A stretch of DNA of 64,000 nucleotides. Origin: an uncultured bacterium. GTDB taxonomy: Bacteria > Bacteroidota > Ignavibacteria > UBA10030 > BY39. The position numbers and the translations under genes were made by a program. Location: NCBI GenBank assembly GCA_937967455.1, contig CALCJK010000003.1, positions 186,001 through 250,000 of the forward strand, given 5' to 3'. The notes beneath the pieces were generated by a model. That model saw only the letters and a list, made by a program, of their open reading frames with translations, searched no databases and was not told the origin of the DNA. This document shows, piece after piece, positions 7,673 to 16,174 of the stretch (the stretch's first letter is position 1; each line of letters begins with the position of its first letter).

Positions 7673-9304
7673 CTAAATTAATTCAATAATTTGATGCATA
7701 AACTTTTCTATTTCTATTTCATCCATAATTTTTTTATAAATCTCTAATCCATATTTATTCATATAGTTAATAATATTTAATTCTCTTTCCTGTAAGTTAC
7801 CATAGGGAAGTATGTTGTTCTGAGCTTTTTCAACCTGTCTTAATGCAATTTCATATTTTTGATGTTGTGCAAAATGAGTTTTATCCTTTAAAACATCTAA
7901 GTGTTGAAGGATTTTATGGCGAGTTGTTTCAAGTGATCCTAACAATGTATGATCAATATAATCTAATCCAAATTTCATTTCATTTAAAGTATCATTAATT
8001 CTTGTAGTACAATCATTGAATAATGAATCTATTTTGATTTCTGAAATAAGATCTATAACATGTTGAGAGATTTTTTCTGGTTCCTTTATAAGAGAAATTA
8101 AATCAATTTCGTATTTTTCAAGGATTTTATAAATTTTATCTTCCAGAATTGTTACACTTGCACGAGGATAGATTATTGGCATCTTAAGTCCATACTCAGT
8201 ATAAACAGGTTTTAATTGAGCGAAATATGCTATTTCTGAGGGCCCAGCCACATATGCAACAGTTGGTAGCAAGTAATCCTGACATATTGGACGAAGCACA
8301 ACATTAGGATTCAATAACTCAGGCGAGGTTTCTATAATTTCCAACATTTCAGATTTTGAATAAAATTTTCTACTACCTTTTAAACCGTAATTTTCACCTT
8401 TAGGTTCGATTAGATAGCGGCCATCTTTATAGTGAATGAATAAATTTATTGGCTTAGGTTTTATCTGACTGTGATAATTTGCTTCAAGTTTTGCGCTAAT
8501 ATTAATGATTAATTGACAAGATTTTGGAGAATATTCTAATTCTTGCTTAAATATATGCTTTAAGAAATTTTTTATTTTTTTATCATTTGAATTTATAAAA
8601 ATAATACCAGCTTCCTGAAATAGTTCATTATAAAATCTTACAAAAGATTTTTCAAATGTGCTGCCGTTATGATACGAATTTTGTAAAAAACTTAATATTT
8701 CATTTTTAAATTCGGTATTTGGTAATGAATTTGATATTTGAGATATGAATGCTTCAAAATTTTCAAATCTGTATGATCCAACTGAAGAATGTTGGCTTAA
8801 TTTCAATTTATGTTGATATTCTAATTTTTTCAGTTGATTTTCAGAGTTTAGAACTTTAACATTATTTACTTCTTCAAAATCATGGTCTTCACCTTCTAAC
8901 CAGAAGATTGGAATGAAGTTGTAATTTTGAAATTTTGAGTTAAGTTGGTTTACAAGTTTAATCAATGATACAAATTTATAAAATGTGTATAACGGTCCTC
9001 CTAAGATTCCAACTTGTTGTCCTGTTACAACTGCAAAAGTATTTTCATCTTTTATCTTCGATAAATTATAAAATGTTTTTTCCTTACAATCAAAATTTTT
9101 ATTTTGTTCAAGTAAAATATCATATATTTCGCTTCTCAATTTATAATTCTTTTGGATATATTCGCACCTTGAATCGAAACTTGCTATATTTCTAAAATCA
9201 TATTCATAATAAGTTTGTACTTTATTAAAATCGTGCAAATAATCAACATAAAGCTGAGAAAATCCATTTATATTTAGAATTTCTCTATAATCAATCCATT
9301 TCAT
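7673..9304 (-). CDS. bshC: bacillithiol biosynthesis cysteine-adding enzyme
   Basis: Cytosolic enzyme of 543 residues, the usual BshC length. It adds cysteine to glucosaminyl malate in the last step of making bacillithiol, the low-molecular-weight thiol of Firmicutes and many Bacteroidota. Diagnostic stretches are VVTGQQVGILGGPLYT (residues 92-107, nucleotide-binding Rossmann part) and FWLEGEDHDFEE (134-145). A C-terminal coiled coil covers about 450-530, ending in LPYGNLQERELN, also a family feature. A good ribosome site (TGGAG) precedes the ATG at 9304. It is the last gene of the nucleoside salvage operon, 18 bases after punA; bshA and bshB are not in the window. Confidence 0.95.
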   Translation of the reverse strand: MKWIDYREILNINGFSQLYVDYLHDFNKVQTYYEYDFRNIASFDSRCEYIQKNYKLRSEIYDILLEQNKNFDCKEKTFYNLSKIKDENTFAVVTGQQVGILGGPLYTFYKFVSLIKLVNQLNSKFQNYNFIPIFWLEGEDHDFEEVNNVKVLNSENQLKKLEYQHKLKLSQHSSVGSYRFENFEAFISQISNSLPNTEFKNEILSFLQNSYHNGSTFEKSFVRFYNELFQEAGIIFINSNDKKIKNFLKHIFKQELEYSPKSCQLIINISAKLEANYHSQIKPKPINLFIHYKDGRYLIEPKGENYGLKGSRKFYSKSEMLEIIETSPELLNPNVVLRPICQDYLLPTVAYVAGPSEIAYFAQLKPVYTEYGLKMPIIYPRASVTILEDKIYKILEKYEIDLISLIKEPEKISQHVIDLISEIKIDSLFNDCTTRINDTLNEMKFGLDYIDHTLLGSLETTRHKILQHLDVLKDKTHFAQHQKYEIALRQVEKAQNNILPYGNLQERELNIINYMNKYGLEIYKKIMDEIEIEKFMHQIIELI

Positions 9305-9322
9305 AATACTCCAGAATTTAAT

Positions 9323-10132
9323 TCAACAAATTTTTAAGAAAATAGCTGTTATGAGTTCGGAAAATCTATGTTTAACTTTATTGGCTACTTCAGTTACTTC
9401 GGAGTGGGAAAGTTTTAGATTAGTAACTCCAGTTGCATAATTTGTAATGCATGATAATCCAATTACCCTCATTCCCAATAGAGATGCCAGTGTTGCTTCA
9501 TTTACTGTCGACATTCCTACTGCATCACCACCGATTCTACGGATCATTTCAATTTCAGAAGCAGTTTCATAAGAAGGGCCTTTAACGCCAACATATATTC
9601 CTTCTCTCAATGGAATATTTTTTTCATCTGCTATCTTGATAACAGTTTTGATAAGTTTTAAGTCGTAAATGTTTTTTTGGGCTGAATAATTAGCTGGATG
9701 TAAAAGTGAATAAGCAGTTTCAAATGTTAAATTAATGTGATCTTTAATAAGCATCAAATCTCCAGGGTGAAAATTCCTGTTTACACCACCTGCGGCATTT
9801 GTTAATATAATTTTTTGAATTCCCAGCTGATGTGCTACAAAAATTGGATAAAGTATTGTATTTAAATCTCCCGTTTCATAATAATGAATTCTGCCTTGAA
9901 AAGCTAAAATAGGCTTATTATTTAAGTATCCAAATACCAACTGACCTTTGTGTCCAACAACCGTGGAATTAGGATAGTATGGGATGTCAGAATTTTGAAT
10001 TATTACTTTATTTGTTAAGCTGTCTGCAAAATCGCCTAAACCTGAACCTAATATTATCCCACATTTTGGTTTAATATTTGTGTATTTTCTAATGAATTTA
10101 ATTGTTTCATTTAACTTTTTTTTATTATCCAA
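9323..10132 (-). CDS. punA: purine nucleoside phosphorylase (inosine/guanosine type)
   Basis: Cleaves inosine and guanosine with phosphate to free base and ribose-1-phosphate. The protein has the trimeric PNP (PNP/MTAP) signatures: ILGSGLGDF for phosphate binding, GHKGQLVFG, FQGRIHYYE, TNAAGGVN, and VGMSTVNEA near the end with the Glu/Asn region for 6-oxopurines. No ATG is available at the N terminus. Two TTG codons, at 10147 and 10132, can serve. I prefer 10132 because AGG lies about nine bases before it, and it overlaps the nupC stop by a few bases, which suggests translational coupling. The start is uncertain by five codons. Confidence 0.9.
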   Translation of the reverse strand: MDNKKKLNETIKFIRKYTNIKPKCGIILGSGLGDFADSLTNKVIIQNSDIPYYPNSTVVGHKGQLVFGYLNNKPILAFQGRIHYYETGDLNTILYPIFVAHQLGIQKIILTNAAGGVNRNFHPGDLMLIKDHINLTFETAYSLLHPANYSAQKNIYDLKLIKTVIKIADEKNIPLREGIYVGVKGPSYETASEIEMIRRIGGDAVGMSTVNEATLASLLGMRVIGLSCITNYATGVTNLKLSHSEVTEVANKVKHRFSELITAIFLKIC

Positions 10133-11474
10133 GTAAAATACCTGCAATTGTTGCTGTTAATAAAGTTGCTAATGAACCACCTAAAACTGCTCTTAAACCA
10201 AGTGATGCCAGATCTTTTCTTCTATGGGGTGCCATTGGACTAATACCACCAATTTGGATAGCAATAGAAGCAAAATTAGCAAATCCGCATAATGCAAATG
10301 TTGCCATATAAATAGCCTTTTCACTTAAAGCCCCAGCTTTTACCATATTTGCCAATTCTAAATATGCCACAAATTCGTTTAGTACAACTTTTGTCCCAAT
10401 CAAACTTCCAAATTTCATTGCATCTTGTAGTGGTACACCTATGCCTATTGCTAAGAATTGTAATATCAAACCAAAAATTAATTGTAAGCTTAGTGGTTGT
10501 TGAAAGCGTTGCTGAAGGATTGTATTTAATCCAGTTATATCACCAATAGAGCCTAATACATAATTAATTAAAGCAATTAATGCTATGAAGGCTATTAACA
10601 TAGCTCCAACATTTAGAGCAAGTTGTAACCCATCTGATGCACCACCAGCAGCGGCTTCTATCACATTTTTTGCTGGTTTTTCAACTTTGACTTTTACCGT
10701 TCCTTTTGTTAATGGTTCCTCTACTTCAGGATAAATTATTTTTGATATTGCTAAACCAGCTGGAGCAGCCATAACACTTGCTGCAAGTAATTGTATCGCA
10801 AAGTTTACCTGAGCAGTGGTAATATCAGTATTATGTGCTTCAGCAAAGGACTGTCCAAGCATTTGAATATACGCAGCCATAACACCGCCAGCAATTGTAG
10901 CCATACCACCTACCATAATTGTAAGTAATTCCGACTGAGTCATTGTCCCGACATATGGTCTTATAAGCAGAGGAGCTTCAGTTTGACCTACAAAAACATT
11001 AGCCGAATTAGAGAGGGATTCTGCTCCGCTTGTACCCATAAGCCTGATCATTAACCAAGCCATTCCTTGTACTACTTTCTGCAAAATGCCAAGGTAATAT
11101 AAAATCGAAGTTAGGGAAGATACAAATATAATAGTTGGTAAAACTTGAAATGCAAAATAAAATCCAAGGCTTTCATCACCATTGTTGATAGCAAGTCGGC
11201 CAAAAACAAATTTTGCTCCTTCAGTAGTAAAACCGAGTAAGCTAACAATCGCCCCCCCCAACCACTCAATAACAAGTTTAGGCCATCCAAGTGGGGCGAA
11301 TATATTTGATAAAAATTGGCTTTTAATAATAAAAATTGCAAATACTAATTGGATTAGCAAACCCATTCCAACCAGTCGCCAATTAATTCTTTTTTTATTG
11401 TTAGAAAATAAAAATGCAAGTCCAATTATGACGATAATACCAATGATTCCACGTAATACTGAAATGAAGTCCAT
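10125..11474 (-). CDS. nupC: concentrative nucleoside transporter (NupC/CNT family)
   Basis: Inner membrane symporter of 449 residues that brings in nucleosides with sodium or protons. Family motifs are clear: FQVLPTIIFVSSLTSILYYLG, GTSGAESLSNSANVFVGQTE and APLLIRPY (nucleoside and sodium sites in helical hairpins), TIMVGGMATIAGGVMAAY, then the C-terminal FALCGFANFASIAIQIGG. It sits between tdk and punA, so imported nucleosides can go straight to phosphorolysis or phosphorylation. Confidence 0.95.
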   Translation of the reverse strand: MDFISVLRGIIGIIVIIGLAFLFSNNKKRINWRLVGMGLLIQLVFAIFIIKSQFLSNIFAPLGWPKLVIEWLGGAIVSLLGFTTEGAKFVFGRLAINNGDESLGFYFAFQVLPTIIFVSSLTSILYYLGILQKVVQGMAWLMIRLMGTSGAESLSNSANVFVGQTEAPLLIRPYVGTMTQSELLTIMVGGMATIAGGVMAAYIQMLGQSFAEAHNTDITTAQVNFAIQLLAASVMAAPAGLAISKIIYPEVEEPLTKGTVKVKVEKPAKNVIEAAAGGASDGLQLALNVGAMLIAFIALIALINYVLGSIGDITGLNTILQQRFQQPLSLQLIFGLILQFLAIGIGVPLQDAMKFGSLIGTKVVLNEFVAYLELANMVKAGALSEKAIYMATFALCGFANFASIAIQIGGISPMAPHRRKDLASLGLRAVLGGSLATLLTATIAGILLG

Positions 11475-11494
11475 TAACCTTTAATATTTTAATG

Positions 11495-12058
11495 TTATAC
11501 TTGATGACATTTTCGACATCTTGCTTCATATATATCTCTTGCGCCGATTACTACAAGTTCCTGTTGATTAGTAATCCTTTGAGTTCTGTCTGCAGGATTT
11601 CCACAAACTACACAAATAGCAAGTGTTTTAGTTATATATTCTGCTACAGCAAGCAAATTTGGAATGGGTCCAAAAGGTTTACCACGATAATCCTGATCTA
11701 AACCAGCAACAATAACTCTCTTGCCCATATTGGCAAGTTTTTCACATACTTCGATAAGTTCATCTGAAAAGAATTGAGCTTCATCTATACCTACTACTTG
11801 AGCATCTTTAGATAATTCAAGTATTTCTAATGCATTTTTAACTACAGTTGAAGATAATGATTGAGTATTATGAGATACAATATGATCTGTGCTATAACGA
11901 GTATCGACAGCTGGTTTAAAAATAACTACATTTTGCCTTGCAATTTGAGCTCTTCTTAAACGTCTTATGAGTTCTTCGGTTTTACCACTGAACATACAAC
12001 CACATATTACCTCAATCCAGCCGACTTCTTTTGGTGTGTTGTGGGGTGTAATTTCCAT
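11495..12058 (-). CDS. tdk: thymidine kinase
   Basis: Type II (TK1-like) thymidine kinase of 187 residues, which phosphorylates thymidine and deoxyuridine with ATP. The P-loop is GCMFSGKT (residues 20-27). The catalytic Glu93 is in GIDEAQFF. Zinc is held by Cys149, Cys152, Cys181 and Cys184 at the C terminus, and the lasso loop reads [13 protein letters not shown]. The frame is open further up to 12106, but that longer version would overlap cdd by 44 bases. The ATG at 12058 lies four bases past the cdd stop with GGA upstream and gives the normal family length. Confidence 0.95.
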   Translation of the reverse strand: MEITPHNTPKEVGWIEVICGCMFSGKTEELIRRLRRAQIARQNVVIFKPAVDTRYSTDHIVSHNTQSLSSTVVKNALEILELSKDAQVVGIDEAQFFSDELIEVCEKLANMGKRVIVAGLDQDYRGKPFGPIPNLLAVAEYITKTLAICVVCGNPADRTQRITNQQELVVIGARDIYEARCRKCHQV

Positions 12059-12062
12059 AATA

Positions 12063-12455
12063 TTATTCCAAATTTTTAGAAGTGAATGGATAGGGAAGTA
12101 GTTCACTTGTCTTAAATTTTTTGATTTTACCCTTCCCGTTAGTTAAAATAATATCTATTTCACCTGCAAGCTCATTTATAACCTGGCGGCATGCTCCGCA
12201 GGGTGAAGCAAATTCTTTATCATCATTTGATATTGCTATTGCAACAAATTTTTTTTCACCTTCAGAAACTGCTTTAAAAAGTGCAGTTCGTTCCGCACAA
12301 ATTGTAAGTGAGTAAGAACTGTTTTCAATGTTACAACCTGTATAAATCTTACCAGTTGATGTTAATAGCGCTGCCCCGACTCGATAATTGGAAAAAGGGG
12401 AGTGCGAATATCTCTTTGCCTTACGAGCAGCTTTTACTAATTCTTTAAATTCCAT
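12063..12455 (-). CDS. cdd: cytidine deaminase
   Basis: Small tetrameric type cytidine deaminase of 130 residues, converting cytidine and deoxycytidine to uridine and deoxyuridine. Zinc ligands are Cys53, Cys86 and Cys89 (in TICAERT and PCGACRQ). Glu55 is the proton shuttle. [10 protein letters not shown] and GCNIENSSY bind the substrate. It is the first gene of the salvage operon and has a strong promoter just upstream. Confidence 0.96.
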   Translation of the reverse strand: MEFKELVKAARKAKRYSHSPFSNYRVGAALLTSTGKIYTGCNIENSSYSLTICAERTALFKAVSEGEKKFVAIAISNDDKEFASPCGACRQVINELAGEIDIILTNGKGKIKKFKTSELLPYPFTSKNLE

Positions 12456-12477
12456 TTCTTTTTCTCAAATTTTTAAA

Positions 12478-12506
12478 AATATATACAATTTTTAATAGAA
12501 TATCAA
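12478..12506 (-). promoter_or_regulatory. promoter of the cdd operon
   Basis: On the minus strand TTGATA (12506-12501), a 17-base spacer and TATATT (12483-12478). The start point would be near 12471, about 16 bases before the ATG of cdd. Confidence 0.7.
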
Positions 12507-12512
12507 ACTTAT

Positions 12513-12541
12513 TTGAAAATGATAAAAGTATTTAATATATT
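12513..12541 (+). promoter_or_regulatory. promoter of the PASTA-rpe-apt-dapF operon
   Basis: TTGAAA at 12513-12518, a 17-base spacer, TATATT at 12536-12541. The start point would be near 12548, so the leader to the ATG at 12555 is only a few bases. It stands back to back with the cdd promoter, the two -35 boxes being six bases apart. Confidence 0.7.
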
Positions 12542-12554
12542 TTCATAAATTTAT

Positions 12555-13331
12555 ATGAAAAAAATTTTTAAAAATATTACCATAAATAAATTTAACAAAA
12601 GAATATTAATCATAATTTTTCTGGCTAGTTTAACACTTGTAGTATGTAATGATTTTCTGTTACCTTGGTATGTGAATAAAAGTGGTGTAGTTGTTGTCCC
12701 TGATGTAATTGGAATAGACACAAATATCGCAAAATTAATCTTAGATTCTTTGAAATTTGAAATTATATACACTGGCTCGAAACCAGATGATAAATATCTT
12801 GCCGGTTCGGTAATTAGCCAGAATCCAATACCAGGTAAAACTGTAAAACCTGGTAGAAGAATTTACCTGACTATAAGTGGTGGTGAACAGCAAATCATTG
12901 TTCCAGATCTCAAAGGTAAATCCTTAAGAGATGTTAAATTTATTTTAGAACGCCACAATTTAATTCTAAATGAGATCACATATATTCCTGCTGAAGAGTA
13001 TCCACAAAATACTGTTGTTGATCAAACAATACAGGCGGGTACGAAAGTTAAAAAAAATTCTTTAATTTCACTAACTGTAAGTCGTGGAAAAATTTCTGAT
13101 AGTGTGGAAGTACCAAATCTAATAGGGAAATCTCTTAAAGAAGCAGAAAAAATAATTGGAGAGTCTGGATTAAAAATTGGCCAAATCGAACTACAAGCAT
13201 CTATGACAATATTACCAAATACTGTTATTGATCAGTATCCTCGACCTGGTGATTTTGTTAGTTGGGGAGATCCAATAAATTTATTTATAACTAAAACAGG
13301 CACGAAAAAAATAGAAAAGTTTGAGTACTAA
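12555..13331 (+). CDS. membrane-anchored PASTA-domain protein
   Basis: Protein of 258 residues: a basic N terminus, one membrane helix (about 17-37), then three PASTA domains facing the periplasm (about 46-112, 114-180 and 182-252). The domains show repeats of VPDVIG, VPDLKGKS and VPNLIGKS at their starts, and each ends in a GxxVxxG turn followed by a strand of the type IxLTIS. In Gram-positive kinases and penicillin-binding proteins, PASTA domains sense peptidoglycan pieces. Here there is no kinase domain, so this is a free PASTA protein, as often found near rpe in this bacterial group. Its stop TAA shares its last base with the rpe ATG. Confidence 0.8.
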   Translation: MKKIFKNITINKFNKRILIIIFLASLTLVVCNDFLLPWYVNKSGVVVVPDVIGIDTNIAKLILDSLKFEIIYTGSKPDDKYLAGSVISQNPIPGKTVKPGRRIYLTISGGEQQIIVPDLKGKSLRDVKFILERHNLILNEITYIPAEEYPQNTVVDQTIQAGTKVKKNSLISLTVSRGKISDSVEVPNLIGKSLKEAEKIIGESGLKIGQIELQASMTILPNTVIDQYPRPGDFVSWGDPINLFITKTGTKKIEKFEY

Positions 13332-13999
13332 TGAATAAGAAAAGAAAAGTTTTAATAGCACCATCAATTTTATCAGCTAATTTTACAAACTTAGATAAGC
13401 AAATAAAAATAGTAGAAAAAGCTGGAGCCGATTGGTTGCATCTTGATATCATGGATGGAAACTTTGTTCCAAATATTACTTTTGGACCATTGGTTGTTGA
13501 AGCAATAAGAAAAATAACACACCTTCCATTAGATGCACACCTAATGATAATAAATCCAGATAGATATATTGAGCAATTCTATAAAGCTGGAGTAGATGTA
13601 TTAACAGTTCATGTTGAGACCTGCCCTCATCTGCACAGAACTATCCAACAAATAAAGTCATATAATATTAAAGCTGGGGTAACACTTAATCCTGCAACAC
13701 CAACAAGTATGATAATCGAAATCATACCTTTTGTAGATTTAATTTTAGTAATGACTGTTAATCCAGGTTTTGGTGGACAAAAATTTATTGATAAAATGCT
13801 AGAGAAAATAAATACAATCTCAAAGATAAGAGATAATATGAATAAGAAGGCTCTTATTGAAGTAGATGGAGGTATAAATGTAAAAAATGCAAAGCAGGTA
13901 TTTGAAGCTGGAGCTGATGTGCTGGTTGCGGGAAATTCGATATTTAAAAATAAAAACATTTCTAAAGCCTTGATAGATATCAGGAAATCAACATTTTAA
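13331..13999 (+). CDS. rpe: ribulose-phosphate 3-epimerase
   Basis: TIM-barrel enzyme of 222 residues of the pentose phosphate pathway that interconverts ribulose 5-phosphate and xylulose 5-phosphate. Signatures are APSILSANF, HLDIMDGNFVPN (His37, Asp39), DAHLMI (His70), MTVNPGFGGQ and EVDGGI. The length is normal. It overlaps the PASTA gene by one base and is followed by the enoyl-CoA hydratase-like gene after six bases. Confidence 0.97.
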   Translation: MNKKRKVLIAPSILSANFTNLDKQIKIVEKAGADWLHLDIMDGNFVPNITFGPLVVEAIRKITHLPLDAHLMIINPDRYIEQFYKAGVDVLTVHVETCPHLHRTIQQIKSYNIKAGVTLNPATPTSMIIEIIPFVDLILVMTVNPGFGGQKFIDKMLEKINTISKIRDNMNKKALIEVDGGINVKNAKQVFEAGADVLVAGNSIFKNKNISKALIDIRKSTF

Positions 14000-14005
14000 A
14001 ATATT

Positions 14006-14788
14006 ATGAACTATTTAAATATTAAATTAAAAATTAAAGACCCGTTTGCTGAAATTGTTCTGAACAGACCTGATAAAAAAAACGCACTTAACGACCTCCT
14101 AATAAAAGAACTAACTGAGGCATTTTTATATTGTAGTAAAAACCATAATACAAAAGTAATAATTTTAACAGGAGAAGGTAATGCATTTTGTTCTGGAGCT
14201 GATCTCGAATATTTACAAAGAATATCTAATTTTTCGTTAGAGGAAAACAGAGAAGACTCCAACAAATTGTTGCGTTTATATAGCGTTATCTATGAAATTA
14301 AAAAGCCTACAATTGCAATGGTTAATGGGCCAGCACTGGCAGGCGGTTGTGGTTTAGCATCAGTGTGCGACTTCATAATTGCTTCAAAGGAGTATGCCAA
14401 ATTTGGTTATCCAGAAGTTAAAATCGGTTTTATTCCTGCAATTGTAATGATTTTTTTAATTAAGCGAGTTGGAGAAGGTATAACTAAAGAATTAGTTTTG
14501 TCTGGAAAAATTATTGATGCCTCCGAAGCAAAATCAATTAATCTTATAAACTATTGCATCGAAAATGAAAAATTATATGACTATACATATGAATTTGCGG
14601 AAAAGTTAATAACAGAGAATAGTTTGCTTGCAATGGGACTTTGCAAAGATATGATAATTAACTTAGGTAATTTATACTTTAAACAAGCATTAGAATATGC
14701 TGCAAATATGAATGCTGTTGCAAGAATGACTGAGGATTGTAAAAAAGGTATTAAAGCATTTCTTGAAAAACAGAAAATCAAATGGTGA
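14006..14788 (+). CDS. enoyl-CoA hydratase/isomerase family protein, one catalytic Glu missing
   Basis: Crotonase-fold protein of 260 residues. The CoA-binding and oxyanion parts are normal: AFCSGADLEYL near residue 61 and NGPALAGGCGLASVCDF at about 107-123. In true hydratases the oxyanion loop reads GGCE and that Glu (Glu144 of the rat enzyme) is catalytic; here it is Gly116. The second catalytic acid is kept as Glu137 in FGYPEVKIGFIPA. Proteins with this pattern are often annotated as methylglutaconyl-CoA hydratase or enoyl-CoA hydratase in Bacteroidota; with only one acid an isomerase or other reaction is also possible. It sits among housekeeping genes rather than in the beta-oxidation cluster at 42-45 kb. 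Confidence 0.8.
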   Translation: MNYLNIKLKIKDPFAEIVLNRPDKKNALNDLLIKELTEAFLYCSKNHNTKVIILTGEGNAFCSGADLEYLQRISNFSLEENREDSNKLLRLYSVIYEIKKPTIAMVNGPALAGGCGLASVCDFIIASKEYAKFGYPEVKIGFIPAIVMIFLIKRVGEGITKELVLSGKIIDASEAKSINLINYCIENEKLYDYTYEFAEKLITENSLLAMGLCKDMIINLGNLYFKQALEYAANMNAVARMTEDCKKGIKAFLEKQKIKW

Positions 14789-14792
14789 GAAC

Positions 14793-15320
14793 ATGGAGGA
14801 TTTAAAAAAATACATACGAAATATTTTAGATTTTCCTAAAAAAGGAATTATGTTCCGGGATATCACACCATTATTAAACAACCCAGATACTCTTAAGATT
14901 GCTGTGGAAATGATTGCAAATAATTACAAAGATATAAAAGTAGACAAAGTTGTTGGAATTGAATCAAGAGGCTTTATTCTAGGAGCTATACTTGCATATA
15001 AAATGAAAACAGGATTTGTACCCGTAAGGAAACCAGGCAAACTTCCGTTTGAAACAATTAAAGAAGAATATAAGCTTGAGTATGGCTTTGATTCAATTGA
15101 AATTCATAAAGACGCTATTAAAGCAGGCGAAAATGTACTTTTACATGACGATCTCCTTGCAACAGGTGGAACTGCATTAGCTGCTTGCAAATTGATTGAA
15201 AAATTAGGAGGTAAAATAGTTGGTGTTTCATTTTTAATAGAGTTAAAATTTTTGAATGGAAGAGAAAAATTAAAAAATTACAATGTACATTCCTTAATTA
15301 GTTTCAGCTCCGAATTATGA
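14793..15320 (+). CDS. apt: adenine phosphoribosyltransferase
   Basis: Salvages adenine to AMP using PRPP. Of 175 residues with the ATG at 14793, the usual APT length. FPKKGIMFRDITPLL at the N terminus, VVGIESRGFILG, then VPVRKPGKLP and the PRPP motif VLLHDDLLATGGTA (115-128) are diagnostic. The frame is open ten codons further upstream, but that start would overlap the previous gene and add residues not seen in the family. It overlaps dapF by four bases. Confidence 0.96.
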   Translation: MEDLKKYIRNILDFPKKGIMFRDITPLLNNPDTLKIAVEMIANNYKDIKVDKVVGIESRGFILGAILAYKMKTGFVPVRKPGKLPFETIKEEYKLEYGFDSIEIHKDAIKAGENVLLHDDLLATGGTALAACKLIEKLGGKIVGVSFLIELKFLNGREKLKNYNVHSLISFSSEL

Positions 15321-16174
15321 TATATGTGAATTTTCTTAAAGTCGAAGCTTCAGGAAATGATTTTGTTTTAATAGACAATTTTAAAAATCAATACAAATTC
15401 CAATACAAAGATTTTGCCAGGGCTGTATGTAACAGACATAGAGGAATTGGTGCAGATGGTATTTTAGTGCTCGAGCCATCCGATCAAGCGGATTTTAAAA
15501 TGAGGTATCTAAACTCAGATGGATCTGAGGGGGGAATGTGTGGTAATGGTGGTAGAGCAATTGCTAGATATGCATCCCATATATTGGGTAAGAATATTTT
15601 AAGTTTTGAGGCATTAAATCATATTTATAAAGCCGAAGTTAAAGGAGATAATGTATTATTATTAATGAAAAACCCTGAAAATATAAAACAGGTAACCATC
15701 TCCTATAAGGAACAAGAAATACCAATTTGGAGTATAGATACGGGAGCACCACATGCAGTTATTTTTTGGAAAGATATTTCTTCCTTTGAAAAAGAATTCG
15801 ATGATTTCAATATTCTTGAATTAGGAAGATATATAAGATATCACGAGCTATTTGCACCCAAAGGAACAAATGTGAATTTTGTACAAAAAACCGACACAAA
15901 TAAAATTAAAATAAGAACTTACGAGAAAGGTGTTGAAAACGAGACTTTATCTTGTGGAACGGGTTCAATAGCTTCAGCAATTATTTCATTTTTAAAACTT
16001 AAATTATCACCACCTATTAAAATTATTCCTTTAAGTAAAGATGAACTTTTAATTGATTTCGCTATAGATGATAATAAAGTAGTTAATGTAACTATAGAAG
16101 GAAAAGTGAATTTTGTCTTTAAAGGGGGATTAATTTATAATGAATTTGAAAGTAAAATTTCATTAAACGTATGA
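15317..16174 (+). CDS. dapF: diaminopimelate epimerase
   Basis: Converts LL- to meso-diaminopimelate for lysine and peptidoglycan synthesis. The protein has 285 residues and both catalytic cysteines: Cys75 in EGGMCGNGGR and Cys213 in LSCGTGS. The N-terminal EASGNDFVLID and RGIGADG and the central DTGAPHAV also fit. It overlaps apt upstream and the lipid kinase downstream by four bases each, so the three genes are tightly coupled. Confidence 0.96.
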   Translation: MIYVNFLKVEASGNDFVLIDNFKNQYKFQYKDFARAVCNRHRGIGADGILVLEPSDQADFKMRYLNSDGSEGGMCGNGGRAIARYASHILGKNILSFEALNHIYKAEVKGDNVLLLMKNPENIKQVTISYKEQEIPIWSIDTGAPHAVIFWKDISSFEKEFDDFNILELGRYIRYHELFAPKGTNVNFVQKTDTNKIKIRTYEKGVENETLSCGTGSIASAIISFLKLKLSPPIKIIPLSKDELLIDFAIDDNKVVNVTIEGKVNFVFKGGLIYNEFESKISLNV

